Below are positions 47,657 through 59,439 of a DNA stretch of 64,000 bases, piece after piece. Every line of letters starts with the position of its first letter. The first letter of the stretch is position 1. This stretch comes from Schistosoma haematobium (Eukaryota; Platyhelminthes; Trematoda; Strigeidida; Schistosomatidae): positions 5,304,801 through 5,368,800 of the forward strand of contig NC_067198.1 in NCBI RefSeq assembly GCF_000699445.3, in the 5' to 3' direction. The notes under the pieces were generated by a model that saw nothing but the letters and a program-made list of their open reading frames with translations, was not told the DNA's origin and ran no database searches. Made by a program: the position numbers and the translations under genes.

Positions 47657-48245
47657 TTAGAGAGGATTCCAAAATGAAGTAACTCTGAATGACAAAGAGT
47701 GGGAGCGTACTTTGTCGTCGGTTCTTTGACGTAATTTTCCAGGGATTACCTTGAAGCGTGTGATGGGGATGATCCGGTAGGATGCTCGTTTTAGGTCGTA
47801 GTAGTTAATATGTTGTATTGCATCATCAAGTAACGTCCTATCCTCCTGTATCACCTCGAGAATAGGTGCAAGTGTGTTTTTATAAAATTTATCACTAGCC
47901 CAGTCACACACTTGGTTCCCGTCTGTGTACTTTTTCTAGGAGTTTTACGTTTATTTTGTATTGGTGTGCGCGAAAACGGTGTGGACTTCAAAGGGAGGTC
48001 GTGATTAGGTATCAATCGGTGTCAGGAACAATTCGGAGGTGGTCGTTTTAATTTGCCTCTGCATCAAATGAAGAGCTGAGTTCGCCTTCGTTCCAACTGC
48101 CATGCAGTTTGAACCGGTGTCTAAGATCTCTTCTTACTAGTCCGAGTTGTGATCTGAGTAGAAAATATCGAGCAAAGTTTCGTGAAGGATATAAGTTCTT
48201 TGTATAAAGTGGAGCCAAAATTTTCTTGGTACAACACTCCGGCAT
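47657..48245 (-). other. Two short - strand open stretches, unidentified
   Basis: 47,657-47,930 encodes DRTLLDDAIQHINYYDLKRA, then SYRI and KVIPGKL. 48,048-48,245 encodes ARYFLLRSQLGLVRRDL. The first has a faint similarity to the QCR7/UQCRB subunit of complex III (AI...Y...R...YRI...P). That is not enough for a call. Possible processed-pseudogene debris. Confidence 0.25.
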
Positions 48246-49642
48246 ACGGTGTATTAACCCATATTGTACACCACATTCCTATATTGTCGCCAGATAATTT
48301 TGAATCTCAAATGAATTCTTTTCGTTCTCTGTGAGCCTTCAGATACTCGCATAGCCCGCATAAACTAACGCTGCTAAGCTTGTTCTATTTAGAAGGTCAT
48401 TAATAAATGTCAAGCACGTAATTGGATCTAAGAATTTTACTTGCGAAACTACAGAAGTCTAGACCATTCGACCCGAGTGGACTTTATTTATCTTGGAACG
48501 AATCGTCTTATCACTTAGGTAGTTAATAAGTCAAAATAGAAGTGCTCAGTGAAATTCATCTTCGCCATGAAGAGTACGTGCGGCGCCGCGTCAAACCTTT
48601 CTGAGAATCCAGCGAATAGAGAGAGAGTAGTTAAACAAGTGGACTGACGAGAGTACTAGCGATGCCAGTTACTGTTTTAATTGAGAAGAGAGGGTTGGAT
48701 TACTTAAGTTACTAGCAGAAACATGGGTCTTTCAGTTGGTTCCTCTTTCTCTCGTTTTAGTCGACGGCTGAGATAAAGGGGTTCAGATGGTCGAAAACGT
48801 GACATGAAAGCCAGCCTTCGGTGGAGAATCACTCGTTCTGGTGTCTTTTGCTGCTTAAATGTTTTGTCTACCAGTATTATATCTACTGGTCAAGTCTACA
48901 CTCGAAAAGAAGTATGTACGCTACTTTGTTTTCTTTGTGAATCATGATTGTTGTTTCACTTGGCATGGTGCATCTTTTGATTTTAGGGTTTGATTGCAGT
49001 CTTTGATGCCCCAGTTAATTTAAATATAATTACCTGAACTACGTTTGCTGTTAATGTTATTCTTAATAGCTACAGAGAATGTCTCTTTACTTATCATTTT
49101 AGAATATTAATGACATTTTAGCATCTACTGTCAACTTCAATATGATTTAACGATGATGCTTGTAAATCATGGCTTATTTAACTTCGTGTTGTCATCCAGA
49201 TTAATTATATTAGTACAACGTGAAAATAAATGTCGAATGCGAGATGTCGCTAAGACACGTATTTCCAGATATTCATGTGAGGAGTTAGGCCCAATGAGTG
49301 AGTAATGAAATTGAATAGATTCAGATGCGACGAGTTGAACATAATAACTCAACGAATAATGAATCAATCACTCTTTACACACAAGTATGAACTACAGATG
49401 ACCAACTGAATTTTAAATGCCCAAAGCATAAGGCAGTACAAATAAACATTAATTACAATGAACGGTGAACAATTAATTGGTGTGCATTTATGGAATTAAG
49501 CGAAGAGTAACAGGGATAGATATGCTGGCATCTCATATAGGTTATCCTGAAACGAAAACTCATAACCCTAAATATGGTTATACGAATATTCGTCAAGATT
49601 AGAACGAATAGTTTGACAGTAATTGAGCGCCGAGTATAGAGA
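48246..49642. other. No gene or element recognised
   Basis: AT-rich DNA. I found no coding, repeat pair or RNA motif I would support. Confidence 0.5.
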
Positions 49643-49713
49643 AGTCATTATATGTGAAAATTATATTTCAATCGCTGAGAATATTTCAAATATAATTTTC
49701 ACATATAATGACT
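49643..49713. repeat. Perfect 26-bp hairpin with 19-nt loop
   Basis: 49,643-49,668 (AGTCATTATATGTGAAAA...) is exactly repeated in reverse complement at 49,688-49,713. The loop is 49,669-49,687. It could be a minimal MITE or the merged ends of a transposon. Confidence 0.95.
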
Positions 49714-51200
49714 AAATATGGTTAGTTTAACTTTCCTAACCATAATGCTCCTAGCCATAGCACTCGTAGCTCCAAATATTCTCGATCCTAAGCGCTTAAA
49801 ACAACCTCATCTCCAGACTGCGTGTCTTCACTATATCATTTCTCGACTACAGCTGAGTAGTTCAAAATCCTGTGGGAGACCTACTACCATTATGCCAACT
49901 GAATTAACCAAAACGCGAATTCGCTTCGAAAACACGATATCCCGTACAAAGATATTATCCGCTATGTAGTAAGTGCTCTCATGCATACATAATTATAGCC
50001 CGGTTCAGAAGTCTCCTTGATAATTTTCTTTCCGAATGTGAATTGTGTTACCCATTAAATTTCAATGTGTTTAACAACGACTTACACAAACAAGGTCTAT
50101 TATCTATCTGATTGACCGAAAAGCAAAGTATAACCTTTGAAACTTTTTCGTCTGTTTTCTTTGCTTTCTATTCATCATATTATCTGAAGTTTACTTATGT
50201 TCGTATTTATGATTATTATTATTTTTATTATCATCATGATTGTCCCCTCGACACATTAGGTATTCTTTTCGCCCCTTCTTTTCCTTTTAGATATATTTTA
50301 TTCCTACGCATTAAAGGTCTATAGCTAAAAACAAATTGATTTCTCAGATTCATCTTATCTTCACCACACATAAATAACACATAGAAATTGATATTTGATT
50401 ATCCTTTGCAATTAATTGTGACTTTCATAACATCATTCTAACTTATTATTGCATAAAAGTTTATACTAATATCAAGTTTTGCTTTGAATCCTATTACATT
50501 AATTAGCATATGTCCACCCGAGTGCAATAAGAAGTTAAAATATGGTTTGCTTTAGAGGTCGTTACTCATAACATTCTTATAATCTTGGTTGAATCCCGTC
50601 ACTAGATGTTCATTTCTTTTTTCTATCACTCTTAAGTATCTGAAGTTTGTAACTAAGCTGACATCATGTGTTACGCTCAAGTAAATTGCTTTTTCAGGTT
50701 CGTCTTATTTTCACTATGTATATATGACTCGTACACATTGATATTTGATTATGCTTTGCAATTAATTAAGACTTTTATAGCATCACACCAAAATGTTACT
50801 GTACAAACACTTATTCTACCGTCACATCTTGCTGCAATAATAAGTTATTTTCTTATTTGTTTTTAATCCTTTTTTTATTCATTTAGCGATACATATATAA
50901 TCGTCTATGCATGTTCTTTGTTCACAAGCATGTTTAATAAACTATTTAGGTATTCGCGTTTCCTTTATTTATTTTCCCTTGTTTTCTCTCTCTCTTCATA
51001 AATAACTCAATATTCTCAATAACGCAGAACCTGTTTTTTTAATGTGGCACATATTATGTTAACGTTACTGAAACTTTTGTGTTATTGCATTTCCGGAGAG
51101 ACCCGAAATGGTTTCTTCACAACATCTATGTACCCGGAAGCTGTTTGTGAATAGCGATAATAATAATATGTTTTCAGTGCTTGACAATGCCGTTTTCTGT
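49714..51200. repeat. AT-rich DNA with an imperfect direct repeat
   Basis: About 50,330-50,500 and about 50,680-50,850 are direct copies, diverged but clear. They share TTGATATTTGATTAT and CTTTGCAATTAATT in the same order. The region also has a short (ATT)n run near 50,212. No gene is recognised. Confidence 0.6.
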
Positions 51201-51204
51201 AACA

Positions 51205-51935
51205 TTCAAATAATCTCGGATCCAAAAGTCAGGCAAATTAGAAGTTAGAAATCTAGGAGTTCGAAAACGTATTTAGATGATTGATGTGTCAAAAAGTATA
51301 TAAACCAATTTGATTAGTTGTTGTGAGAGGTATGTAGCACGGCGTTTGTAATCGTAATCTGGCGCAGATGATTGACGAGGATGTGCCCAGTATAACTAAT
51401 GAAGTAGGAAACAACGTCGAAGACCTACAGAACAAATAGTTCTGGATGTCTAATTTACCGCTGTAATAATACATGTTACACTCCAAAGACCATTGTCAAA
51501 TAGTCTTTGATCTACCAGAGGACACGATAATCCGCTTGCAAATGACAAACTTACCCATATACTACCTTTTTTTAACATAACTTTGAGGCAGCAAATAAAC
51601 GTTTTGTGACATCAGTAACCTGAAATTTTCTACCACAACCCATTTGACATCATTGTTCCATGGTGGAATAGAATGGCGACACCAACATATTTCATATAAA
51701 ATATCATTAGTAACACAAGTATAGCATAGCTCAGTACATTTAGATCATTCAAAATACGCCAAAAACACCAAACCAAGTGAAAGAATACGAGGAACTTAGT
51801 ACGCCGTGTTACACACCTCTCACAACAACTAGTCAGCTTGGTTCATATACTTCTTGGCACATTAATCATCCAAATATGTCACCGAACTCCGACATTTCCA
51901 ACATCTAAGTTTCCTGACTTTAGAATCCCAGACTA
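51205..51935. mobile_element. TIR element, about 730 bp
   Basis: The left end (about 51,205-51,345) and right end (about 51,790-51,935) are inverted copies of about 140 bp. Shared blocks are AAAGTCAGG, TTAGATGATT/TTGGATGATTAATGTG, AGTATAT-AACCAA and AGTTGTTGTGAGAGGT. No coding between. Likely a non-autonomous DNA transposon. Confidence 0.7.
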
Positions 51936-52930
51936 CTAACAACAGAATTGTCTAGAACCCAATATCCTTAATATTTTTAGGTCACTGATACTCACTGAGG
52001 AGGAACGTGTGACAGAATCACACATATACTGTAAATCGGAAACCAGGTCTACTAGAAATGTAGGCAGACGTATACTAACCCTTGATATCACATAAATTCC
52101 TCTTTAAAAATCGGCCGTGCATTCAGTGATTGCTACTTTTATTATGATCGATCGACCTCACTGGTTTAAAGAATGTCAGTAAAGTTTAGTTCTCCAACAT
52201 TATTTGAAATGCACAACTTCTAAACTTCATATTTTATCGCAAGTCTTAGTCCAATAACTGATATATTTATCTTCTCTGTCGCATGATTGGTTAATCTCTA
52301 ATAAAGGTGGCAATTGTAATTTCCCTTATCGAGTAAATCGTCCACTTTTGATTGCAATACATGATGTAGAAATCTCTTTTATATTTATTCAAGTTGGATT
52401 TATCAGTTACAATAACATAGAGGTTTCAGCCTTTTGTGTTCAGTGCATATCACCTTTGGAACTTTAAAAACACATTCTACAAAGCAGCTGTTGATATTTT
52501 CCTTTGCTCTTCAAGAGATTATTTGTGTTGTTCTTTCTTTGAGACCACCTAACAATTTCAATGGAGAAAACAAAACACTGTTTTGGTAGATTCACGTGCT
52601 TCCCTTCGGTCGAGTAGGGAATGCGACATGACAACTACGACAAGTGGTACCACGTGACCACCGGACATACACCGGCCACATATAGTGTCGCAAGCCGCTG
52701 TCACGTCGGCTGTGCGAATCATTCTGCCCCACGCGTTCCCTACTGAATCTTAAGGTGATTACGATGCTAAACATAGCTAGAAAAACGCCCTCAGATAAAC
52801 ATTCAGAAGCAGTGGCTGTCAATCTTGGCAGAAGAAGAGAGCATTATCGTAAGTCCAGATTTATGTTTAAATGAAACCATCAAGGTGAACCCACATAATG
52901 TAGCAGATAACAAATACACAGATTAAGTCA
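51936..52930. other. No gene or element recognised
   Basis: Mixed sequence. The GC-richer patch at 52,600-52,760 is not matched elsewhere in the window. Confidence 0.45.
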
Positions 52931-55016
52931 TGGTTACAAGGAAAAAATAAAAAGCAAGCTAATAAGAAACAAATCGCAAGAAGCTGTAAAATATATTAGT
53001 CGACAGCTTCAACTGCATATTCCCATATCAGCGTAAAACAGACTGTAGTGGGTAGAAATCTGTGTGGCGTAGTTGGTTTTTTCAAGAGACAAAATGGAGT
53101 CAGTGACTGCCTTACACTTGTACCTAGAAAATTGAGGAAACAGAGTGAAACCTACACGTTTAACGTAAAGTCTTACTTTAGGGATGAGAAAGAATTTTGA
53201 AACAAACTCCACAATTTATCAAGACGGATCTCGCTGGGAGGTCAGTCATTTTTTCATAATTTAAGACAGTCTTCCAAGAAGGAACCAAAGGCTAGATTTG
53301 AACGCGACTCAAGCCACATCAAGTCCTTAATAAGCAAGCTGCTTTCAGAAACAAAGGGGGGAGTTAACATTCATAGAATAAAACGAAACATACTCTGGCA
53401 AGTCGCCTTTTAAAAGTTACTTTGGCATCCGCAGAAGAAAGAAACCTAGTACCAAAAAACCTCACACAACCTGACTGAATCTGGAATATATGTCTACGAC
53501 GATCTCGTATTAAGAGACAACAGACAGAAGTAATGATACATGAAAGCTGCCTTAACAGTGAAAATCCTTTCACTTAGGAGTTTTCGCATACTAGAAGTTT
53601 GGAGCAAAACTATCCACAAACCATTATCTGTAGTACCGAAAAGTTCTTCAAAGAACTAACGGTGCGTTACACAAATACTCGAAGCCTACCAAATCAAGTG
53701 CCGGAGCCCAGAAATACGGTATATGTCAGATGTGTACGATAATGAAACTCATTTGCTTGACTTCTCGCTTTGTAGGGTTGACAGACCTAACCGTTGAGAA
53801 GGTGGGGTTATCCTGTACATGAGGATAACCTTAACCACACGAGCCGCAGAGATAGTGGAACATGGTGATGATGTCAGCTAAATAACGTGCCCCTCATTTT
53901 TAGAGAGAAATGATCATACGGTCATCTTATTCAAGTTCATCAATGAAATAGTTTGTAAAGCAGATGCTCCGGTCCATCCTAACATATGGAAGGCAGACCT
54001 GAAGGTGACCAACCCCACAGTATCAGCTGAAAACCGGAAAGCTGACTCAGATGCACTAATAGGAGAGACATGGATTCATTATCAGCGGTTATACAATCAA
54101 GCAACTCAACGATTTGTATCATGGACTATCCCAAAGAAGAAGAAGCACGCCCATCCCTGGATAGATCAAAATTTTCGACGTTTACTATGGCAAAAGAAGA
54201 AACGTCGGAACTATTCCAAGGCAGTTTTTACTCAGGAGTCTCTTCTGGGCTAAGGAATAAACTCAAATGCAAAGTTGCCTGCTCACTGTGAACTTCGATC
54301 AAGACGACTTACGTAAGGCTCTTAGCACTTTAAACAGAAAAATCAACGGGACCAGATGATCTACACTCTGAACTCTTGGAACAAACTGCACAATATACTG
54401 ATGTTCTACTAAATATGATACTCAATATGTCACATGGCCAAGGTGAGTTACCTGCGGACTGGAAGGACGCAATTGCCACACACATAAAACAGGATCAAGA
54501 CAATTTCTACCAAACTATAGACCTATCGACTTAACCGGTGTTGTGGCTAAAATACTGGAAAGGATAATCAAAAAAGCGATGACGACATTCATGGAAGCCA
54601 GCAACTTGCTAAACAGAGAACGACATGGTTTCGAGAAAGGATTACCTTACACAACAAATCTTCTTATAGCAGGAGAGCTAGGTAATAAAAAATCAGAGGA
54701 CATCGTCTACATATACTTCAGCAAAGCATCTGATAAGATGCCCAAAAATAGACTATTATTGAAGCTGAAAATCTAGGAGTCGTCGGACTTCTAAAGTCAG
54801 TCGAGGATGTTTAGTTATGTCGTAGACAGAAAGTATGAATAAATTTGAAATTCGAAACAAGTACTTAGTGGAACAACACTATGTTCTGTCCTAGGTCCTC
54901 TACTTTTTATGCTATATATAATTGAACTCCCAAGCATAGTTGAGTTCTCAATGCCACTGTACTCTGATGATGTAAATATCTGGTGGAAAATGACAAGAAA
55001 CGCAGATGCATGTACA
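52930..55016 (+). pseudogene. CR1/Jockey-like LINE, 5' part: ORF1, endonuclease start and RT
   Basis: Broken frames follow in order. An ORF1-like piece (about 53,330-53,560) contains LTESGIYVYDDLVLRDNRQK. A possible endonuclease start is RYTNTRSLPNQVP (about 53,660). The linker WIHYQRLYNQATQRFV is near 54,070. RT pieces are VVAKILERIIKKAM (54,543), the YIYFSKASDKMP site and LGPLLFMLYIIELPS. The catalytic motif is changed to YSDDVNIWW (about 54,960). It stops at the gypsy LTR and resumes at 59,192. Confidence 0.75.
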
Positions 55017-55361
55017 TGTAAATGTATCCTCTATATCTGACTCCAATGAAAGATATCCCGTTAACTGGGTAGAGATATTTTATTGTTAAAGATTAATAAA
55101 ATCCGCAAGCGTACAGCAAGCAAGCACACAGAGCAACCAAGAGAGTGTGTGTGAGTTGAAAATTCATATATATTTATTAATGTTAATCAAGTGTGGACAA
55201 ATAATTGATTATCTATGTGTCACAACCAATGGGAGAATAGATTAAGGATTGATATGCAGACACGCGCTCAAGCATACACACGCAGAAATTAACATAGTGA
55301 ATTAAGTGTATAAATTACAGTGAGTAGACAAATAATACAATAGTTGAATGTGCTTACTGCA
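55017..55361 (-). repeat. 3' LTR of the gypsy element
   Basis: On the - strand it starts TGCAGTAAGCACATTC. It is very like the 5' LTR through the ACACACTCTCTTGGTTGC region. It has a 37-nt segment the other LTR lacks and misses about 73 bp near its end. Its last bases are also altered. Confidence 0.85.
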
Positions 55362-55658
55362 TAAGCTTCCATCCAGAACATTGATATTTTTATCTACAAA
55401 GAATATTTTTATTAACATCTATGTTCGACAAAGAGTTCAAAAACGAAATCGTTTTTGAAATAAATGTACAACTTGGTATGATGGGTAAGCGTTAAGTTGC
55501 AATAACAGCTTGTGTGTTGAAATGTTTTATATTATGTATGTATAAATGTACATTTAACATCGACAAATTGCATCAAGTTAAAATGTAAGTATAATGAAGA
55601 TCCGTGAGGCCGATAAAAGAATAATTTTTGTGTTATAAGAGCAATCTCGGGACTTGGT

Positions 55659-57060
55659 CTAGATAAGTATGATGGTTGATACATACTTATCTGGCCAGTG
55701 TATTCTTCTTCCTGACCTCGTAATTTCTGTTGCTACTGAACTTTGACGTGAGGTATTGTTTGTTGCAGGTAGTTTGTATGATGCTTGCTCTGCTGCGAGT
55801 TTAGACGGTTTTACAGTTGTCTGTTTTTCAGTGTTCTCTAAAAGCGCTGGTATTACTCTGGTGATGCTAACAGTATCATGTTTACCTGCTCTTACCACCG
55901 TAACCATTTTACTGTCCTTTCGGATGATTTTAAAAGGGCCGACGTAACAATTCTGTAACGACTGTCGTACTTTATCATTTCTGACGAATATATGTGAGCA
56001 TTTGTTTAGTTCATCGGGTACGAATGACCTCACCTTTTGGGTTCATGGTTCAACGGACCTAATGGATTCCATCTGCTGTTTTACTTGTTGCACGTAGTTG
56101 GTTATATGTGCTGGAATATCTGTTGCACGGTCAAAAAAATTCACCAGGCAAACGTAACGTTGTTCCATAAACCAACTCAGCAGCACAACAACCGATGTCT
56201 TGTTTGATAGTTGAGCGAATACCTAGTAGTACCAAATGAAGCTTGACATCCCATTTGTAATCTCCTCCTGCGGACATCAAAGAGGCTTTTAACTGCCTGT
56301 TGAACCTTTCTATCATTCCATTAGCAGTCGGATGTTAAGCAGTGGTTCTAATCCTCTTTATTCCGAAAGTACCTGTAAGTTGCTGAAATAGTTTGCTTTC
56401 AAACTGAGCTCCACGGTCGGTCGTAATTGTTGTAGGGACACCGAAGTTTGTAATCCAGTGTTTCACTGGTTTCTTCCCCACTGTTGATGCCGACGTGTCT
56501 TTTAACGGAACAGCTATGTGCCATCTCGTGAACCTATCTATACATGTTAATATATGCGTGTAACCATTAGAAATAGGTAACGGTTCAACAACGTCAATGC
56601 GAATGGGGTCAAACCTAGCTCTGGCGGCGGGAAAAATTCCTGTAGAAGATATGATATATCTATGTACTTTTGACTTCTGGCATCGGATGCATTCCCGTGA
56701 CCATTGTCGTACATCTTTCTTTATGTTTGGCCATACAAACCTATCTGTGATAAGCTTTACAGCGGCTTTTATACCTGGATGAGATATGTTATGTAATTTC
56801 TCATATGATCAGGAAAAAAAGGGTGAGTTTTACCTGTTGAGGTATCACAAGTTAAGGTGTCCTTGTTGTTTATGGGGATGTTTTGGAATAATGGTTTTGG
56901 TCCCTTAGACTGAAAAAGATTCTCTAGCCCCCTATCGAGCTTTTGATGTTTCGTCATGTCTTGATAGTTTATATCAGGGATCGAGAAGGTATTGATATTT
57001 AATCTCGATAGTTTATCCTCTGCATCGGAAGAGTTTTTCTTGTGTACCATATGGAGCAGT
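55659..57060 (-). pseudogene. Gypsy integrase with RNase H tail
   Basis: After a deletion join near 57,030 the frame reads DKLSRLNINTF (end of RNase H). A frame change near 56,800 leads into the zinc-finger part (HNISHPGIK, then CIRCQKSKVHRY). The catalytic core follows with IDVVEPLPI, TTDRGAQFES and MIERFNRQLKASLMSAG, and there is a C-terminal domain (55,659-56,033) with VGPFKIIRKDSKMV. A stop precedes HPTANGMIERF. It is a decayed integrase with its DDE residues still visible. Confidence 0.8.
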
Positions 57061-57720
57061 GATGACAATGGACTATCGGAGGAGCATATTATGCCCAACT
57101 CTATCACTGTAAAATTTGCTCTTTGCGAGAGCTAGACGAGAGGATTCAAGGCGCCTTGAACGTGTGAACACTGGTGGACATTCTGTCTTTATGTGGTGTA
57201 CGACTGTATGTGTCCGTTTGCCCTGTTTGAAACTCGGTCGTAATAAGTCTGGAAACTGGTCAAGTAAATCAACGTACTTGTCATTCTCGCGATGAGGTTT
57301 GATCAATAAATATATGGAAGTCTCATTAGATATGATTCCGCTGATTTCATTACTCTGATCGGCAAGGACAGGTTTCCGATTTCTAACTTCTACCAGTATT
57401 TTATGGAATTGCAGAAAGTCAATGTCGATTATAGGAACAAGGACGTCAGGTATGGTGAAGCCCCATGAAAAATTGGATTTGGGACCGAAGTTTAATTGTA
57501 ACTGCCTTTTGCCGTATGTCTTGACCTCAGATCTGTTTGCGGCTTGTAGTTTTAGTTTGGGGTCAGGCGTGTTTTCCTCAAATGCAGTGGGCGGTACTAC
57601 ACTAACCTCTGTCCGGTGTCGACTAAGAACTGTGTTCCGGTTCTTTTGTCAGTAACATATAGCAAACAACTGTTTTGAGAGTTGTGGCCAGCGACTGCAG
57701 TCGTCACTAACCGACGGCCT
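57031..57720 (-). pseudogene. Gypsy protease and start of reverse transcriptase
   Basis: Protease has TQFLVDTG at about 57,613-57,630. A one-base loss right after DTG breaks the frame. It then runs through KTYGKRQLQLNFG and IPDVLVPIIDIDFL. RT begins with HHIKTECPPVFTRSRRL and ELGIICSSDSPLSS, and stops at HMVHKKN, where it jumps to the end of RNase H. The palm, YxDD site and most of RNase H are deleted. Confidence 0.8.
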
Positions 57721-57931
57721 TGACGTCCCCTTTGCTATGTGCTTGCGAAGTTACAGGGGAGAGTACATTTTTTTTTACTTGTTCACCATACGTTCTATGG
57801 TACCAACAGATGTTATGTCTTGGTAGTGATAGGACTACGACGTCTACGGCTTCTGGATCTTCTCCTACACATGCTTTGAAGGTATTCAGAAACTGGAGCC
57901 GGGTTATCTGTTGAGTGAGGACGTCAACTCT

Positions 57932-58519
57932 TCATCGTAACTCGACAATCTCGTCAGTTGAGCTCGATCGTATGTGAGATACAGAGTGAGTCCTAGTCCG
58001 CTCGTAAATTCTATCAACTATGTCCGCTAGCCTATCAAAATTGACATCTTCGTCTCCAACTGCTAGTATCTGTTGGACGTTTTGTGGGGGACGTCTGAGC
58101 CACAATTGATATAATAGACGTTTATGTACTGTACGATTCCCTACTAAATTTGTCATGTGGTGTTTTAATTCAGAGGGTGTACCGTCACCTAGCTCTGCAT
58201 TAGCTAAAATTTGATCGATTGTCTGCTGGTCGGGGGGAGGTGTAACACGAATGACCTCTCTTTTCAGACAATCGTATGGTGAATCTAGGTCCGGCTTAAA
58301 AATGACGTCAGGCACTTGTTCAATAACGTCGTCCGGCAGCAACGAATTCGCGTAACTAAATTTCGTGCTCTGACTTGTGATTCTGTTTGCAACAAAATAG
58401 CTCTCTAACTGTGCAAACCATAGTTCAGCTTTTCGGGGATTAAAGACAGGCAAAGGTACAGAGATGGCACCCACGAAAATAGACTTAGATGAAAGGCTTG
58501 GTGAATTATCAAGTGACAT
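57932..58519 (-). CDS. Gypsy gag-like protein
   Basis: The frame is open from MSLDNSPSLSS (Met codon 58,517-58,519; an upstream in-frame Met at 58,564 is less likely). It contains PRKAELWFAQLESYFVANRI, LPDDVIEQV, YDCLKREVIR, QTIDQILANAELGDG and LVGNRTVHKRLLYQLWLRRP. This is the capsid-domain pattern of Ty3/gypsy gag (WF-Q-E--F and a helix-rich core). It ends with a stop before any zinc knuckle, so it may be truncated. Confidence 0.75.
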   Translation of the reverse strand: MSLDNSPSLSSKSIFVGAISVPLPVFNPRKAELWFAQLESYFVANRITSQSTKFSYANSLLPDDVIEQVPDVIFKPDLDSPYDCLKREVIRVTPPPDQQTIDQILANAELGDGTPSELKHHMTNLVGNRTVHKRLLYQLWLRRPPQNVQQILAVGDEDVNFDRLADIVDRIYERTRTHSVSHIRSSSTDEIVELR

Positions 58520-58812
58520 GATACGAAGAAATAATAATAGTAGGCTGAGAACTGAAATATACAATATGAGGAAATCAAAGATAACAACAAGAAATATATA
58601 TGAGACTCACCGAAAAAAACTGTCACTGGGTTTAAATAGGCGAATATACAGCAATAATTCCAAAGGAACAATGTTATGGGTGAATTTATTGACTGTCAAT
58701 GAATTGTTAATAACCGTAATAGTAATTCCAATATGAAGTTCTTTATGATTGGAGAATATGCAGCAGACTTTGTAGTGAGATAGTGCGTGTTCTAGATGCG
58801 GCTCACCAAGTT

Positions 58813-59191
58813 TGTAGAGGCTATTATCCTCTATATCTGACTCCGATAAGAGATATCCCGTTAACTGAGTATTTAATGCCGGCTCAAGGTCCTAGTAGAG
58901 TTATGAGTTTACTCGAGATTATTCAGAAGCCCGAATACCAGTTGTAGAGATATTTTATTGTTAAAGATTAATAAAATCCGCAAGCGTACAGCAAGCAAGC
59001 ACACAGAGCAACCAAGAGAGTGTGTGTGAGTTGAAAATTCATATATATTTATTAATGTTAATCAAGTGTAGACAAATAATTGATTATCTATGTGTCACAA
59101 CCAATGGGAGAATAGATTAAGGATTGATATGCAGACACGCGCTCAATCAGTGAGTAGACAAATAATGCAATAGTTGAATGGGCTTACTACA
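58813..59191 (-). repeat. 5' LTR of the gypsy element
   Basis: 379 bp, TG...CA on the - strand (TGTAGTAAGCCC to GCCTCTACA). Confidence 0.85.
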
Positions 59192-59439
59192 TGCGCTTCG
59201 GGCGAACTTAGATGTTCTGACTTGCAGGTCTGAAAAATGGGTGATGTCTATCAACGCGGCCCCGTTTGTCTACATGCACATTAGAGATAGAAAGGTAGCT
59301 AGGTACGGTGTGGGGGAAGACTCAGTGCCCATGGCTTGAGCTCACAAGAAACCTGGGGTGACAGTAAGCCATGACCTTAAGACCACAGGTCACTGTCACG
59401 AGGTCACAGCTAGGGGGTATGGGTCCCTATGGGCTTTAC
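59192..59439 (+). pseudogene. CR1-like LINE, RT continued after the gypsy insertion
   Basis: Frames give LDVLTC, EKWVMSINAAPFVYMHI, YGVGEDSVP and VTVSHDLKTTGHCHEV, then RGYGSLWAL. This is the RT segment that follows the catalytic motif, and it lines up with HKDLGAVISHDLKTTTHC in the LINE at 46,027. It is cut again at 59,439 by an SR2 tail. Confidence 0.8.

Larger units (their letters stand above)
55017..59191 (-). mobile_element. Ty3/gypsy LTR retrotransposon, internally deleted
   Basis: On the - strand: 5' LTR 58,813-59,191; a primer-binding-like TTGGTGAGCCGCATC just inside; gag; protease; a short RT start; RNase H tail joined by deletion; integrase; a purine tract; 3' LTR 55,017-55,361. 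It is inserted in the CR1-like LINE, whose coding continues on both sides. Confidence 0.9.

Noticed and set aside
47657..47911. Possible QCR7/UQCRB processed pseudogene
   Set aside because: Only scattered residues agree, and a real processed copy should show the strongly conserved Pro-Lys-Glu-x-Trp-Thr region, which I cannot see. It is kept as an unidentified open stretch.
49718..49969. 83-codon open frame starting with a hydrophobic signal-like stretch
   Set aside because: There is no homologue I recognise, no splice context and strong AT bias. It probably opened by chance next to the hairpin.
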